Source: Maribacter litopenaei (GTDB taxonomy: Bacteria > Bacteroidota > Bacteroidia > Flavobacteriales > Flavobacteriaceae). From it: a DNA stretch of 64,000 nucleotides. A program made the translations under genes and the position numbers. Below are positions 29,687-39,932 of this stretch, one piece after another (position 1 is the first letter of the stretch; each line of letters opens with the position of its first letter). The stretch lies in assembly GCF_025244665.1 (NCBI RefSeq), contig NZ_CP104205.1, forward strand, positions 992,001-1,056,000, read 5' to 3'. Below the pieces are notes generated by a model. It was not told the DNA's origin. It saw nothing but the letters and a program-made list of their open reading frames with translations, and did no database searches.

Positions 29687-29710
29687 TTTATTTAGACTGA
29701 TTTAAAATAA
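29687..29710 (-). promoter_or_regulatory. Putative iron-responsive operator, copy 1
   Basis: Begins TTTATTTAGACTGATTTAAA and is identical over 24 bp to 39865-39888. It abuts the start codon of the FecA-like receptor, so a bound repressor would block the promoter or ribosome site. The imperfect TTTAG...TTAAA dyad resembles DtxR/MntR-type operators; the regulator is inferred, not shown. Confidence 0.6.
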
Positions 29711-29751
29711 AAATTTTGGCAAATGTAAGGGCCGAGAGTTATATCTCAAAA

Positions 29752-29770
29752 TTTATTTAGAATAAATAAA
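29752..29770. repeat. AT-rich perfect palindrome upstream of the FecA-like receptor
   Basis: TTTATTT, five bases AGAAT, AAATAAA. Its left half begins TTTATTTAGA, the same ten bases that begin the 24-bp operator-like element 65 bp away, so it may be a second, degenerate regulator site. The surrounding 230-bp gap holds no gene. Confidence 0.4.
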
Positions 29771-29919
29771 AATAAATACTAAAAAATACTTGTTGTAGCA
29801 CTTTGTTGGAATTATTGAATACTCCAGCTATCCATAGGGAAAGCTTTTGGAATTCAATATTAGCACTTGGAATCATTTTCAATTTACAAGTTTTAACATC
29901 ACGATTAATGATGTGAATT

Positions 29920-30591
29920 TTGTATTTTACTCTTAATAATTTGTATTTCATTTTATTAGTGAAACCTTACTGCCTAATATTTTTTTTCTTCATTTTGATG
30001 TCCTGTCAAAATTCTCCCGCTTTAAAGGTAAAATCACTTTTTAATGGTACGGACTTTTCTGGTTGGGAAGGGGATACTTTAACTATTTGGAGAGTAGAAG
30101 ATAAAACGATTGTCGGTGGCTCTTTAAATAACACAGTTGCACATAATTACTTTTTGTGTACTATTGATACCTATGATGATTTCATTTTAAAACTTAAGAT
30201 AAAACTTACGGGAGACGAGGGCTTCATTAATTACGGAATTCAATTTAGGAGTAGGAGAATGAATGACCCGGATTACGAGATGGTGGGGTATCAGGCAGAT
30301 TTTGGAGAGGCTTATTGGGTAAGTCTCTATGATGAATCTCGCAGGAATAAAACCTTAATCGCTCCTGACGCTGTCAAGGTTTTGGAGTGGGTTAATAGCA
30401 ATGATTGGAACGACTACGAAATCAGGGCAGAGGGGAGAAGAATTCGTTTATTTATCAATGGACATCAATCCGTGGATTATACGGAAGATGATTTAAATAT
30501 TCCACAATATGGACTCATTGGAATACAGATTCACGGCGGAGGAAAGGCACAGGTTTATGTAAAGGATATAACTATTCAGGAATTAAAATAA
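29920..30591 (+). CDS. DUF1080 lipoprotein (3-keto-disaccharide hydrolase-like)
   Basis: A concanavalin-like beta-sandwich domain of the DUF1080 family, members of which bind or cleave 3-keto-glycosides. The domain is clear: SLFNGTDFSGWEG, FILKLKIKLTGDEGFINYGIQFRSRR, NDWNDYEIRAEGRRIRLFINGHQSVDYTE. Hydrophobic residues precede a lipobox (LMSCQNS). The start is uncertain: TTG 29920 gives the longest frame, GTG 29959 a compact lipoprotein signal. It is followed after 23 bases by the cupredoxin-dehydrogenase gene. In many Bacteroidota, DUF1080 proteins are paired with sugar oxidoreductases, which fits. Confidence 0.83.
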   Translation: MYFTLNNLYFILLVKPYCLIFFFFILMSCQNSPALKVKSLFNGTDFSGWEGDTLTIWRVEDKTIVGGSLNNTVAHNYFLCTIDTYDDFILKLKIKLTGDEGFINYGIQFRSRRMNDPDYEMVGYQADFGEAYWVSLYDESRRNKTLIAPDAVKVLEWVNSNDWNDYEIRAEGRRIRLFINGHQSVDYTEDDLNIPQYGLIGIQIHGGGKAQVYVKDITIQELK

Positions 30592-30614
30592 TACCAACTC
30601 TATCAATCAACTTC

Positions 30615-33481
30615 ATGAAAAAATTAAAGTTTTCGGCGGTTTACCTAGAAATAATCCTAATTCTGTTTTTTGTGTCTTCTTGCAATCAACATAAGGAAGG
30701 AAAGGAAATGGCAGAACATGTTGAAAGGGATTCTACCACTATCAATAGGGAATATACGCTCGAGGCCAGTATGTTAGGTTATTTTGCTCCCGACGGTACC
30801 CGAAATCCTACGCTTAAAGCAAACAAGGGAGATCGTGTGCGTATTACCATTATTAATATGGAAAATATGACCCATGATGTGTCAATGGAAAAATTGGGGG
30901 TCAAGAGCAACACTCTAAATGAAGTAGGGGAGAGTACCAGCATTACTTTTTGGGCAGAATCGGATGATACTTATTTCTGTACGATTCCCGGCCACCGTGC
31001 CGCGGGTATGGTTGGTGATTTCAAAATAGTGGAGGGGAATTTTAGTAGCTCGGTAATCGCAGGGATAGTCCCGTTTAAGAATGGAAAACCCATAAATGTG
31101 GGGTTTGAAAGGGGAAATCTAAGTGATTGGCAAGCACAAGGTGACGCCTTTAAAAATCCACTTTTTACAAGGAATGATTCCATCCATAAACTGAACACAA
31201 AAATTGGGTTTGATGGGGATTACTTCCTAAGTAGTGGGGGAATAGGGATTCTGAAAAAACGGGAATATTAACTTCCGTTCCTTTTAAAGTAATACAACCC
31301 TATGCCTCTTTTAAAGTTTCGGGGGGAGCCATGGCGGAAACCCGGGTAGAATTGGTATCCAAAGAAAACGATGAAATTATTTTTAAAACGACCGGTCAAG
31401 GAAGAACCAATATGCAACCCGTGGTGGTCGATTTGACAGATTATTTGGACAAGGAAATATTCATCCGAATTATAGATAACGAGACTGGACTTTCTCCAAT
31501 TCCTTATATCAGACCTGATGAGTTGGCACATATCAGTTTTGATGATTTTCTTTTCTATCCGGTTAGGCCACAGTTTGATAATGAATTAAAACAAGAGGAC
31601 ATTATTGTTATGCCTCCTTTGGACCCCATTATTAATGCCGGACTTTCCGGTACAGAAGCGGCAAAGGCTATGACCTTGCCAAAGGGTTTCGAGATTACTC
31701 CGGCGGCATCGGAACCGGATGTGGTCCGTCCAATTAGTTTCACTATCGATGCAAGAGGACGGCTTTGGGTTGTTGAAGGGCATACGTATCCGGTTCCAGC
31801 AGAAGAAGGCAAGGGTAGGGACAGAATTCTAATTTTTGAGGATACCAACGGTGATGGTACTCGGATAAGAGAAAAGTATTCATGGAAGGACTAAATATGG
31901 CCAGTGGTATAGAATTGGGAATGGGTGGTGTTTGGTTGGGAGCTGCGCCGTATCTGATGTTTATTCCTGCTGACTTTGAAAATGACAAACCTACTGGAGA
32001 GCCGGAAATTTTGCTTGATGGTTGGGGCCTCCAGGATACCCATGAAGTGCTCAATAATCTAAGATGGGGACTGAGATGGATGGCTCTATGGAGTACATGG
32101 GGTTTTTACCCATTCCAAGGTGGGCAAACCAGGTACACCGGAAGAGGATCGAACCAAAGTGAATGCAGCCGTTTGGCGGTATCATCCAATAAAACACGAA
32201 TTTGAGGTCTTTTCCCATGGCACAAGTAACCCATGGGGAATTGATTTCAATGATTATGGACATCCATTTATTACCGTCTGTGTTATTCCCCATATGTATC
32301 ATGTCATACAAGGGGCAAGATATCAGCGGCAAGGCGGGGAACATTTTAATCCGTATACGTATGACGATATTAAAACCATTGCGGATCATAGGCATTATTT
32401 GGGAGATAGAGGGCCACATGCCGGTAACTTTAGGTCGGCCGCCGCGGGTGGAGGGCATGCTCATGCAGGAGCCATGATTTATTTAGGGGGTGATACTTGG
32501 CCTGAAGAATATAGAAACACCATTTTTATGAATAATATAAATGGAGCTATTATGAACAATGATCTTCTTACAAGAGATGGCTCCGGTTATGTGGCCTCTC
32601 ATAAAAAGGATTTTATTGTTATGAACGATTCTTGGTCGCAATGGCTCAATTTCAAGTATGATGCCAGTGGATCTGTATATGTGATAGATTGGTACGACCA
32701 AAATCAATGTCATAGCCCCAATCCTGATGTACACGACAAGACCTTAGGGCGTATTTTCAAAATAAGCCATGAGAATGATAAATGGGTAAATGAGAATCTA
32801 TATAAAGCTTCGGATGCGGAGCTGGTTAACTATCAATTGCATGCCAACGAATGGTACGTGCGTCAGGCACGGACCATTTTACAGGAACGAGGAGGTAATT
32901 CAGAGATATATAGTTTGCTGAAAAATATTGTCGAGAAAAACCAAGAAGTAACCAAAAGACTCAGAGCTTTATGGACACTTCATGTTACAGGTGGAACGGA
33001 TGAGGATTACTTGAATAAATTACTGGATGATGAAGACGAATACATGAGAAGCTGGGCTATTCAACTTGTAACGGAAGACAAGAAAATTTCTGAAACTACA
33101 TTGTCAAAATTCAGTGATTTGGCTAGCAAGGATGATTCGGCTCTTGTTAGACTATATTTGGCATCCGCTTTGCAACGTTTGGAACCATCGAAAAGATGGG
33201 ACGTTTTGGCTGGGTTATCAAAAAGGGAAGAGGATGTACAGGACCATAATCTTCCTCTGATGCTTTGGTACGCTACAGAACCATTGACAGATTTGGATGC
33301 GGAAAAAGCTTTGGAGCTAGCAGAAAATTCAAATTTCGATTTGATATTGGAGTATACATTGAGAAAGATATCGGAGGGAGAAGATGATACTTCTCAAAAT
33401 ATCTTACAAAAGTTTAGAAACAAAAAGTCTGAAAAATCAGAGGTCTATGGGGGAATGATAGATTCTCTTTTGTCAAAGTAA
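30615..33481 (+). CDS. Cupredoxin-dehydrogenase-HEAT fusion, secreted (three frameshifts)
   Basis: A 955-residue exported protein after repair. In order: lipobox (VSSCNQ), a cupredoxin domain with copper-ligand pattern MTHDVSM ... FCTIPGHRAAGM (His, Cys, His, Met), a linker domain, a beta-propeller dehydrogenase-like domain of the membrane-bound dehydrogenase/DUF7133 type (PKGFEITPAASEPDVVRPISFTIDARGRLWVVEGHTYP; DWYDQNQCHSPNPDVHDKTLGRIFK), then HEAT-like helical repeats. No CxxCH haem motif was seen, so copper is the likely electron carrier. Lesions: a lost A near 31240-31245, TCGG at 31861-31864 (TCTGG), and CTGAGA at 32071-32076 (CCAGA). Probable role: extracytoplasmic sugar or polyol oxidation. 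Confidence 0.82.
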
Positions 33482-33492
33482 AAAGAATTGAG

Positions 33493-34668
33493 ATGAGCAG
33501 AAGAAAAATTAAAAATATAGCTTTTGTGCTTTTAGGTTGTGTTACCGCGTTTACATCATCATGGGCTCAGACTATTGAAAAAGACAATTTTAAAAAGACG
33601 GTTTTAACAAGGGATTTCATCTCTGAAGGTGTAGCTGTTGCTGACTTGAATAAAGACGGTCTTACAGATATAATTGCCGGATACTATTGGTTTAAGGCAC
33701 CTAATTGGGAGATGTATGAGCTGGCTCCATCAAGAAAATTTGACCCATATAAAGAGTATAGTGAGTCCTTTCTCAATTTAGGAATGGATGTAAACCTTGA
33801 CGGATGGGAGGATGTCATAATTATAGATTTTCCAGGTAAGGCTGGTTTTTGGTTTGAAAATCCGAAAGGGGAAGACCAACCGTGGAAAAAACACATGATA
33901 GCGGATTCCATGGGTATTTCTAATGAATCACCTGGTTTTATTGATGTTGATGGAGATGGCCGATTGGATATTTTATGTGGGGATGTAGATAAGAAACAAA
34001 TTGTTTGGCTACAAGCTCCCTTGAATAAAGGTGAAACTGCATGGAAAAGGCATGCCTTAAGTGAAGAAAATGTGCCGGGAACCAATAATTTTTCACATGG
34101 TATTGGCTATGGAGATATCAACAAAGATGGCATTGAGGATGTAGTGATTGTGGAAGGTTGGTTTGAGGGACAGAAGGATAAAAATTCGGGAAATTGGAAA
34201 TTTCATAAAACCAAATTAGGTGAACCTTGTTCACATATGCAGGTATTGGATGTTAATGGAGACGGCACTCAAGACGTTGTTAGTGCATCAGCACATAAAC
34301 TCGGAATTTGGTGGCATGAACAGCTGTCCAACGGCACTTTCAAAACACATCTCATGAGTGAGACCACTGCACAAACACATGCATCGATTATGTCAGATCT
34401 TAATGGGGATGGTCGAAAGGACTATATTACAGGAAAGCGTTTCTTGGCACATAATGGTAGGGACGAAGGGGATGCGGACACCCCTTATTTGTTGTGGTTC
34501 GAATTTATACCTGGAGTTTCGCCTTATTACAAAGAGCATGTTTTGGATGAAGATTCAGGGGCTGGTCTTAATATAGTAGCTCAGGATATCAACAAAGACG
34601 GAAAGCCGGATATCATAGTAGCCAATAAGAATGGCGTTTTTCTATTTGAAAATAATATTTCACCATAA
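33493..34668 (+). CDS. Secreted FG-GAP/VCBS-repeat protein
   Basis: A 391-residue protein with a signal peptide (cleavage near TSSWAQ) and at least five calcium-binding repeats of the form D-x-N-x-D-G-x-x-D: DLNKDGLTDI, DVNLDGWEDV, DVDGDGRLDI, DINKDGIEDV, DVNGDGTQDV, DLNGDGRKDY, DINKDGKPDI. This predicts a beta-propeller on the cell surface or in the periplasm. The frame is intact. It begins 11 bases after the dehydrogenase fusion, so the three genes 29920-34668 form an operon. The ligand is unknown. Confidence 0.87.
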   Translation: MSRRKIKNIAFVLLGCVTAFTSSWAQTIEKDNFKKTVLTRDFISEGVAVADLNKDGLTDIIAGYYWFKAPNWEMYELAPSRKFDPYKEYSESFLNLGMDVNLDGWEDVIIIDFPGKAGFWFENPKGEDQPWKKHMIADSMGISNESPGFIDVDGDGRLDILCGDVDKKQIVWLQAPLNKGETAWKRHALSEENVPGTNNFSHGIGYGDINKDGIEDVVIVEGWFEGQKDKNSGNWKFHKTKLGEPCSHMQVLDVNGDGTQDVVSASAHKLGIWWHEQLSNGTFKTHLMSETTAQTHASIMSDLNGDGRKDYITGKRFLAHNGRDEGDADTPYLLWFEFIPGVSPYYKEHVLDEDSGAGLNIVAQDINKDGKPDIIVANKNGVFLFENNISP

Positions 34669-34688
34669 TGGGTTGGAAAAACATTTTG

Positions 34689-36886
34689 CTAATAGCAATC
34701 TGTTTTCAATTGCCCGTTGCCTTCGAAATCGCTTAGGGGTGTGGCAAGGTGTTCCAAGGTGCCTTTTTCAAGAATTTCCAGTACATCGTTCTGCATACGT
34801 AATGCTCCACAAATCATGACGACCGCACCGTTTTCTAGGCTCTTGGAAATGATTTGTAAATCTTTTTTCACCAGGTCCTGAACATATGAATTAGATCCTT
34901 CTGTACGCGACAAGGCCACGTGTAGGGTTTTCATTTTTCCGGCACTTTTAAGATGCTCCAAATATGGAGTGTAGATTTCCAGGGACGCTGTGTATCGGCC
35001 ACCCCAATACATGTGGATTGGAATTTTTTGGTCGTTCTCCGATATAATTCCTAAAAAAGGTGCTATCCCGGTACCATTGGAAATACAGATAATCTCCTTC
35101 GCCTTTTTGGGGAAGCGAAAATGGGGATTTGGTTTAATGGAAGCTTTTAGGATTTCGCAAGGTTTTAGCGAGTTTAGGTAATTTGAAACGACCCCAAATT
35201 CGTGTTTCTTGATGCTAAGTAAAATCTCCTGACCTATTTTGGCAATGGAAAACCACCTTGGGATTCCATCCTTCGGGGTCGGTATTCCAATAAATCCCCG
35301 GATTGGAATTTGCATTTTCCTTTTGCATTAAGTCGAATTACAAAGGTATCGTCCCTATTGGGTTCGGTTTTGGATACCACTTCAAATTCATGCAGTTTTA
35401 GAATTTTATTTTTGATACCCAAAGCTGGAAGTTCCAAATGCTCCCCCGTAGCTTTGCTCCATTGTATGGCCCATTCCCTAAAGGTATCATAGGATTGGTT
35501 GTTAACTTTATATAGGGGAATCGTTTGCTCAAAACCGGATGTTGTAGCGAGTCCATTTTCAACATCAATGGCGTATTTGCAATAGTTGGGATAAAGGGTG
35601 GAGCCAAAACCGATGACAGCATATTTCAACGGATTTGGTTGCTTTACGGTCACCAATAAATCCAAAAAGTTTCGGCATTGGTGGGAGGGTCTCCTTCCCC
35701 GTAGGTCGCTGTCAGGATAAAAAGATGTTCTGCATTTTTATAAACATCATAGTCGTTTAGTTGGGCGACAAGCACTTTCTTCCCCGATTTTTTTAAAGCG
35801 CTTTCAAGTGATTTAGCAAAGCCGAAAGTAGTTCCGGTTTCGGAGCCTACCAAAATAATGTGTGAACATACATCGGCATTTTTGTTGTCAAATTTTACGG
35901 AGTTTTTGATGCGTTTTCGCCACATCACAAATCCCGAGTATATAAAAAACAGGGTGGATGCACTTGCCAATAATAGAACTAGAGACCAGCCAATGGAACC
36001 TTGTCCCGTATGTAAGTTCAGGCTTAATTCACTTGCCAAGAACGTAAAGGGATATGGTTTTTCGCTTAAAATTTCTCCTGTGTATTGGTGGACATAGATT
36101 TCCCTATCTCGGAGCGAAACTTCAAAATAATCCTCTCGGAAATGGCGTAAAAGGAAAGTTCACTTTTCTTACATCGGCCAAGAAAATTGTTTTGAAAATG
36201 TCCAATTCTTGGGTCCTTACCGATTCGTCCACGTCTATATCGGGATTAACCCTATCATGAACAACGAGCGTGCGGGGAAGCAAGGAGAATTTTTCCGCGG
36301 ATAGGTATGCTCCGGTCGCTGTCAAAATTAGAATCGGAATCAGAAACCAACGCCCTAGAATAACATGGTATCGCAATTCAAAATAATCCTTCTGGACCTT
36401 GGAAAATAATTTTGAAATCCCTCCTTGTCTTTTTATGATAAGTACGAGACCTGTCGCTGCAATAAGGCAAAGCAGGAGGGAAACAAGGCCCACGAAAAAT
36501 CGACCTATGCTCTTTAAAAAGAGAGATCGGTGCAGGTTCGTCGTAAATTGAAAAATAGGATGTTGCGGGGAGGGCTGGCCCAGTGCCTCACCTGTTTTGG
36601 GATGGATGTATAGCCGTTTGCCCTCGCCATCTTTGGTAAGCACATCGGCAAGGACAAAATCGTTCGCATCCACTTCTATGCTCAAAACCTCCTCGTACTC
36701 CGCTTGAAGTATACCTATAGTTTCGGACAGGGTCACTTTTGACACCGCTACCGGATTATAGGGTTTCAACGCTCCCTGTATAGGTTCAAAAGCCAATATA
36801 ATCCCCGTAATGGACGCCAATATCAAAAAAAGGCCCGTGGATAGGGCCAAAAGTAAGTGACTATACCTCCAAATAGAGATGGTCAT
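34689..36886 (-). CDS. PepSY-flavodoxin-FNR membrane reductase (three frameshifts)
   Basis: An inner-membrane flavoprotein reductase. The PepSY-TM part has an N-terminal helix, two PepSY-like segments, and helices in FVGLVSLLLCLIAATGLVLI and WFLIPILILTATGAYL. A further helix leads into a flavodoxin domain (LVGSETGTTFGFAKSLESAL), then an FAD/NADPH module like sulfite-reductase flavoprotein (ISNGTGIAPFLGI; MICGALRMQNDVLEIL). The repaired protein has 732 residues. Lesions: TCTCGG at 36134-36139 (TCTGG), a lost base near 35672, and a lost C in a C-run near 35275-35280. Predicted to reduce ferric chelates or siderophores imported by the linked receptor, with NADPH as donor. Confidence 0.83.
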
Positions 36887-36895
36887 ACACGCATT

Positions 36896-37381
36896 TTATT
36901 GTTGAATCATTCGTACATACCGGATAAAACCCTTGCCTTCCTTTTTGGACGCAAGATTTTCCGTGGTAAGGTCAAACTCCGGATCATCCTTATAATATTC
37001 CTGGTCCTCCACGGCGGATTCAAATCGGATTTTATATCCGGAATCGATTTTATCTGTCGGGATGTTCAAAACGGTCATTTTACGTTGCCCCCCTGTAATG
37101 GTCTCACCCACAATAGCATCGATGTTTGGCCGCCTGATACCAAAGATATTCTTCCACCATTCCTCCAGGTCACGGTACCATTCGTTGTCATCGCCCTGAA
37201 CATAAAGGGTTTCCTCATAGTTGCCTTTGCTGTCCAAAATGGACACCACGATGTAGGCCCCTTCGCCCTCGTAATTGGTCAGCTGGATCATACATTTGTA
37301 GGAGGTGGTTTCGGAAGCTGTGCCAAAGGCTAAGAGAGTTAAACAGACTATGGCTATTACGGGTATAAAAAACTTTTTCAT
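36896..37381 (-). CDS. DUF2271 periplasmic protein
   Basis: A 161-residue protein with a signal peptide (MKKFFIPVIAIVCLTLLAFG) and a DUF2271-type beta-sandwich domain (YIVVSILDSKGNYEETLYVQGDDNEWYRDLEEWW). The family repeatedly neighbours PepSY reductases in iron-related loci. It sits 9 bases upstream of the reductase gene on the same strand. It may present or sense a ligand at the periplasmic face; no biochemical role is established. Confidence 0.75.
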   Translation of the reverse strand: MKKFFIPVIAIVCLTLLAFGTASETTSYKCMIQLTNYEGEGAYIVVSILDSKGNYEETLYVQGDDNEWYRDLEEWWKNIFGIRRPNIDAIVGETITGGQRKMTVLNIPTDKIDSGYKIRFESAVEDQEYYKDDPEFDLTTENLASKKEGKGFIRYVRMIQQ

Positions 37382-37389
37382 ATTCTTAA

Positions 37390-38880
37390 TTATATTTTTA
37401 AAAAATCCAATGTCACGTTGTGCTTTTGCAACAATTCATTTTCACTCGCCAGATCGTAGGGCGTTTCTTCAAATTCGGTTTTTGCGCTCACGTCCGCACC
37501 CATTGAAATCAGATATTTTAACATGTCTTCATTATCGGATGACATGGCGGCAAAGTGAAGTGCCGTGATGCCATCCTCATTTTTTTGATTCACGTCGATT
37601 TCCAAATCCTCCAATCGCTTTAAGAGTGCCAAGTTGTTGGCCTTGGCCGCAAGATGAAACAGCGTGTTACCATTGCCCTGCTTTCCGGTCATTTTTAGAC
37701 CGGCTTCTTGAAGTACGTTCCACTTTTCTTCAAACTGAGCGGTATTTTGGGGATTGTAATTTTGAATCACATAATAGGCTACGGAATTTCCGTCGGTATC
37801 CAATGCGTTTACATCCGCACCACTTTCCAATAGGAAATCGACCACCTCGGTACTATTCCTTTCCACCGCCATCATTAGCGCATTTCTACCTTTGTTATCG
37901 ATTAGATTTATATCCTCCACATGTTTTGCCAAAAGCTCCACAACCTCAAGGACGTTTCCGGATGCAGCGATCATAAATGGGGTTTGGCCTTCCTTGTCCT
38001 TCAAATTTGTAGAAACTCCCGATGCTATAAAATGTGCGAACAAGGGAAGGTCCTTATTCCTTCCGGCAATTAAATGCAGCAGATTTCTACCTTCCTTGTT
38101 GATCAGTTGGTTGGAAAGGCCAAGGCTCTCCAAATAGTCAAAGACCTCCTTGCTGTTTTGCTTCCGTCGGGTTCCCCTAGCGGCCATGAATAGGGAATTC
38201 TCTCCTTCCATGTTCACTTTTTTATACTCCAAACCTTTTTCGGCTAGGGTTTTTAACACGGAAATATTCCCGCCACGGGAGGCATACTGGAAGACTCCGT
38301 TACCGGTATCGTCCGTACTATCCAATGCCAGGCCCTTGTCCACGAAGTAGTGTATAACATCCAAGTTTTTCGCACCGGATGCCGCAAGAAGCAGAGCGTT
38401 CGCGCCCTCATGAGTGGTAGCGTTTATATCCGCTCCTTTGTCCAATAGCGTTTCATATATGTTCGTTTCGTTGATGCCGGAATTGGCGGCAAAGTTGATT
38501 ACGGAATAGCCATGGGCGTCCACTGCTGCGGCATCAGAACCTTTGTCGAGAAGGTGTTTGACCAATTCCAAGTTTCCGGCATACGCGGCCCAATGCAGAT
38601 AAATTCTACCATCATGGGTCAATTTAGCGACACCATTGCCTTCTTTGGCAATGATATGTGCCATAGTTTTGGTATTCACCTTCTGTAGAATGGCGTAGGT
38701 AGGACCATCAAAATAGGCGGCATTTCGCTCCGTAATGTCATGGCCTTCCTGTATCGAAGCCTCTACTTCCTCCTGGGATGGATCGCTGTTCCAATATTCC
38801 CTTTTCAAAAAAGGGTTTTCCTGTGCTGCCATGCCCACATAAAATACGGCCGTGAAAATCGCGCTTAAAATATTCTTCAT
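37390..38880 (-). CDS. Secreted ankyrin-repeat protein
   Basis: A 496-residue protein with a signal peptide and a long ankyrin array. Recognisable repeats include GRIYLHWAAYAGNLELVKHLLDKG, EGANALLLAASG, EGRNLLHLIAGRNKDLPLFAHFIASG, KGRNALMMAVERNSTEVVDFLLESGADVNALD and DGITALHFAAMSSDNEDMLKYLISMGADVSAK. About a dozen units can be counted by eye. Ankyrin domains mediate protein-protein binding. An exported one in an iron operon is unusual and could bridge receptor and periplasmic partners, but this is inference. The frame is intact and the CCAGA at 37450 is unaltered. Confidence 0.9.
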   Translation of the reverse strand: MKNILSAIFTAVFYVGMAAQENPFLKREYWNSDPSQEEVEASIQEGHDITERNAAYFDGPTYAILQKVNTKTMAHIIAKEGNGVAKLTHDGRIYLHWAAYAGNLELVKHLLDKGSDAAAVDAHGYSVINFAANSGINETNIYETLLDKGADINATTHEGANALLLAASGAKNLDVIHYFVDKGLALDSTDDTGNGVFQYASRGGNISVLKTLAEKGLEYKKVNMEGENSLFMAARGTRRKQNSKEVFDYLESLGLSNQLINKEGRNLLHLIAGRNKDLPLFAHFIASGVSTNLKDKEGQTPFMIAASGNVLEVVELLAKHVEDINLIDNKGRNALMMAVERNSTEVVDFLLESGADVNALDTDGNSVAYYVIQNYNPQNTAQFEEKWNVLQEAGLKMTGKQGNGNTLFHLAAKANNLALLKRLEDLEIDVNQKNEDGITALHFAAMSSDNEDMLKYLISMGADVSAKTEFEETPYDLASENELLQKHNVTLDFLKI

Positions 38881-38883
38881 GAC

Positions 38884-39819
38884 TTATTTACTTTTAAGGG
38901 CTACTTTGGAATTTTTTTCTACGACAAAGGAATCTATGATATCTCCAATTTTATCGGGGCTGGAAACTTCGTCATCGAATAAATACTTGTAGAGTACCTT
39001 ATTGTCTACTTTATGCTGAAGCACTAAATCGGTATTTTGGGCAAACACACTGTCCCATTTGTCACGTACCATGGCCCATTTATCATCATTCGCTGTCCAC
39101 CAATCGGCCGCAGCTTTACAGCGCGCATCCGGAACCTTTACATAGGTATTGTACCCTTTTTCCTTGGCCAATAGGATATCGGCCTCCCCATCCTTACGGA
39201 CGATTTTGGAATTGTCCTGATCATGCACCCAACCATCGGCTGTAATTTCATGTCGGTTACCACGCATGGTGAGGTTGTAATCGCCTCGGGTCGTGTATTC
39301 CCTTCGGGCAATGGGGCAGGTGTTGTGTTTTCCCAATAACTGGTTCCATCCACATGCACCCAAGAGGCACTCCCTTCATACCTTGGACTGTCGTCTACTT
39401 GATAAACTTTTTGTGTCCACTGTCCTGAGACTTCATTTTTAGTTTTTTGGGTGTAGTTCCATTCGTTATCACCATTGTATAAATAGAAATCCGTGTTTTC
39501 ATACAACCAATCCTGTCTCCAGTGTTTTACGATCATGGGTTCTGCAGGATTCCCTACCTGTAGTATATGCTGAATTACGATCTTGTCGTCTTCATCGGTT
39601 ACCAATTGGGCCCATTCCGAGACCTTTATCCACCTTTGTCTTTGAAGGTTTATATAATGAATCCTGACTGTAATTAAAGGTTTCGGCAAAGTTGAAGGTG
39701 ACTTCGAAACAGCCGCACATCTCCTTTATGGAATTTTGGTCCTTCTCTTTTTTGGTCCGGGCAAAAACATTCGCTCCCATTAGAACGAACATTACGGTAA
39801 ACAACTGTACTCTTTTCAT
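38884..39819 (-). CDS. DUF6607-type secreted protein (two frameshifts)
   Basis: A 311-residue protein after repair, with a signal peptide (FTVMFVLMGANVFA). The body is rich in Trp, Tyr and Asp (WRQDWLYENTDFYLYNGDNEWNYTQ; CKAAADWWTANDDKWAMVRDKWDSVF), typical of the DUF6607 family found beside TonB receptors and PepSY proteins. It heads the minus-strand operon, next to the shared operator. Lesions: 39617-39622 reads CCGAGA on the plus strand (coding strand TCTCGG for TCTGG), and one C lost from a C-run near 39302-39306. Function unknown; linkage points to iron or haem uptake. Confidence 0.75.
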
Positions 39820-39864
39820 TTTTATAGATGTTAAAGTTTAGGATTCGTTGAAATTTTTATTCTA

Positions 39865-39932
39865 TTTATTTAGACTGATTTAAAATAATAATTATTTTTG
39901 AGCCAAATTTATATAGAATGAGTCTAAATAAA
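39865..39932. promoter_or_regulatory. Divergent iron-cluster control region with 12-bp inverted repeat
   Basis: The left part (39865-39888) is the 24-bp copy identical to 29687-29710. Its first 12 bases, TTTATTTAGACT, recur inverted as AGTCTAAATAAA at 39921-39932, overlapping codons 2-5 of the TonB receptor. Between them TATTTTTG at 39892-39899 fits the -7 consensus for the receptor. A protein binding both half-sites could control the two divergent operons together. Confidence 0.62.
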
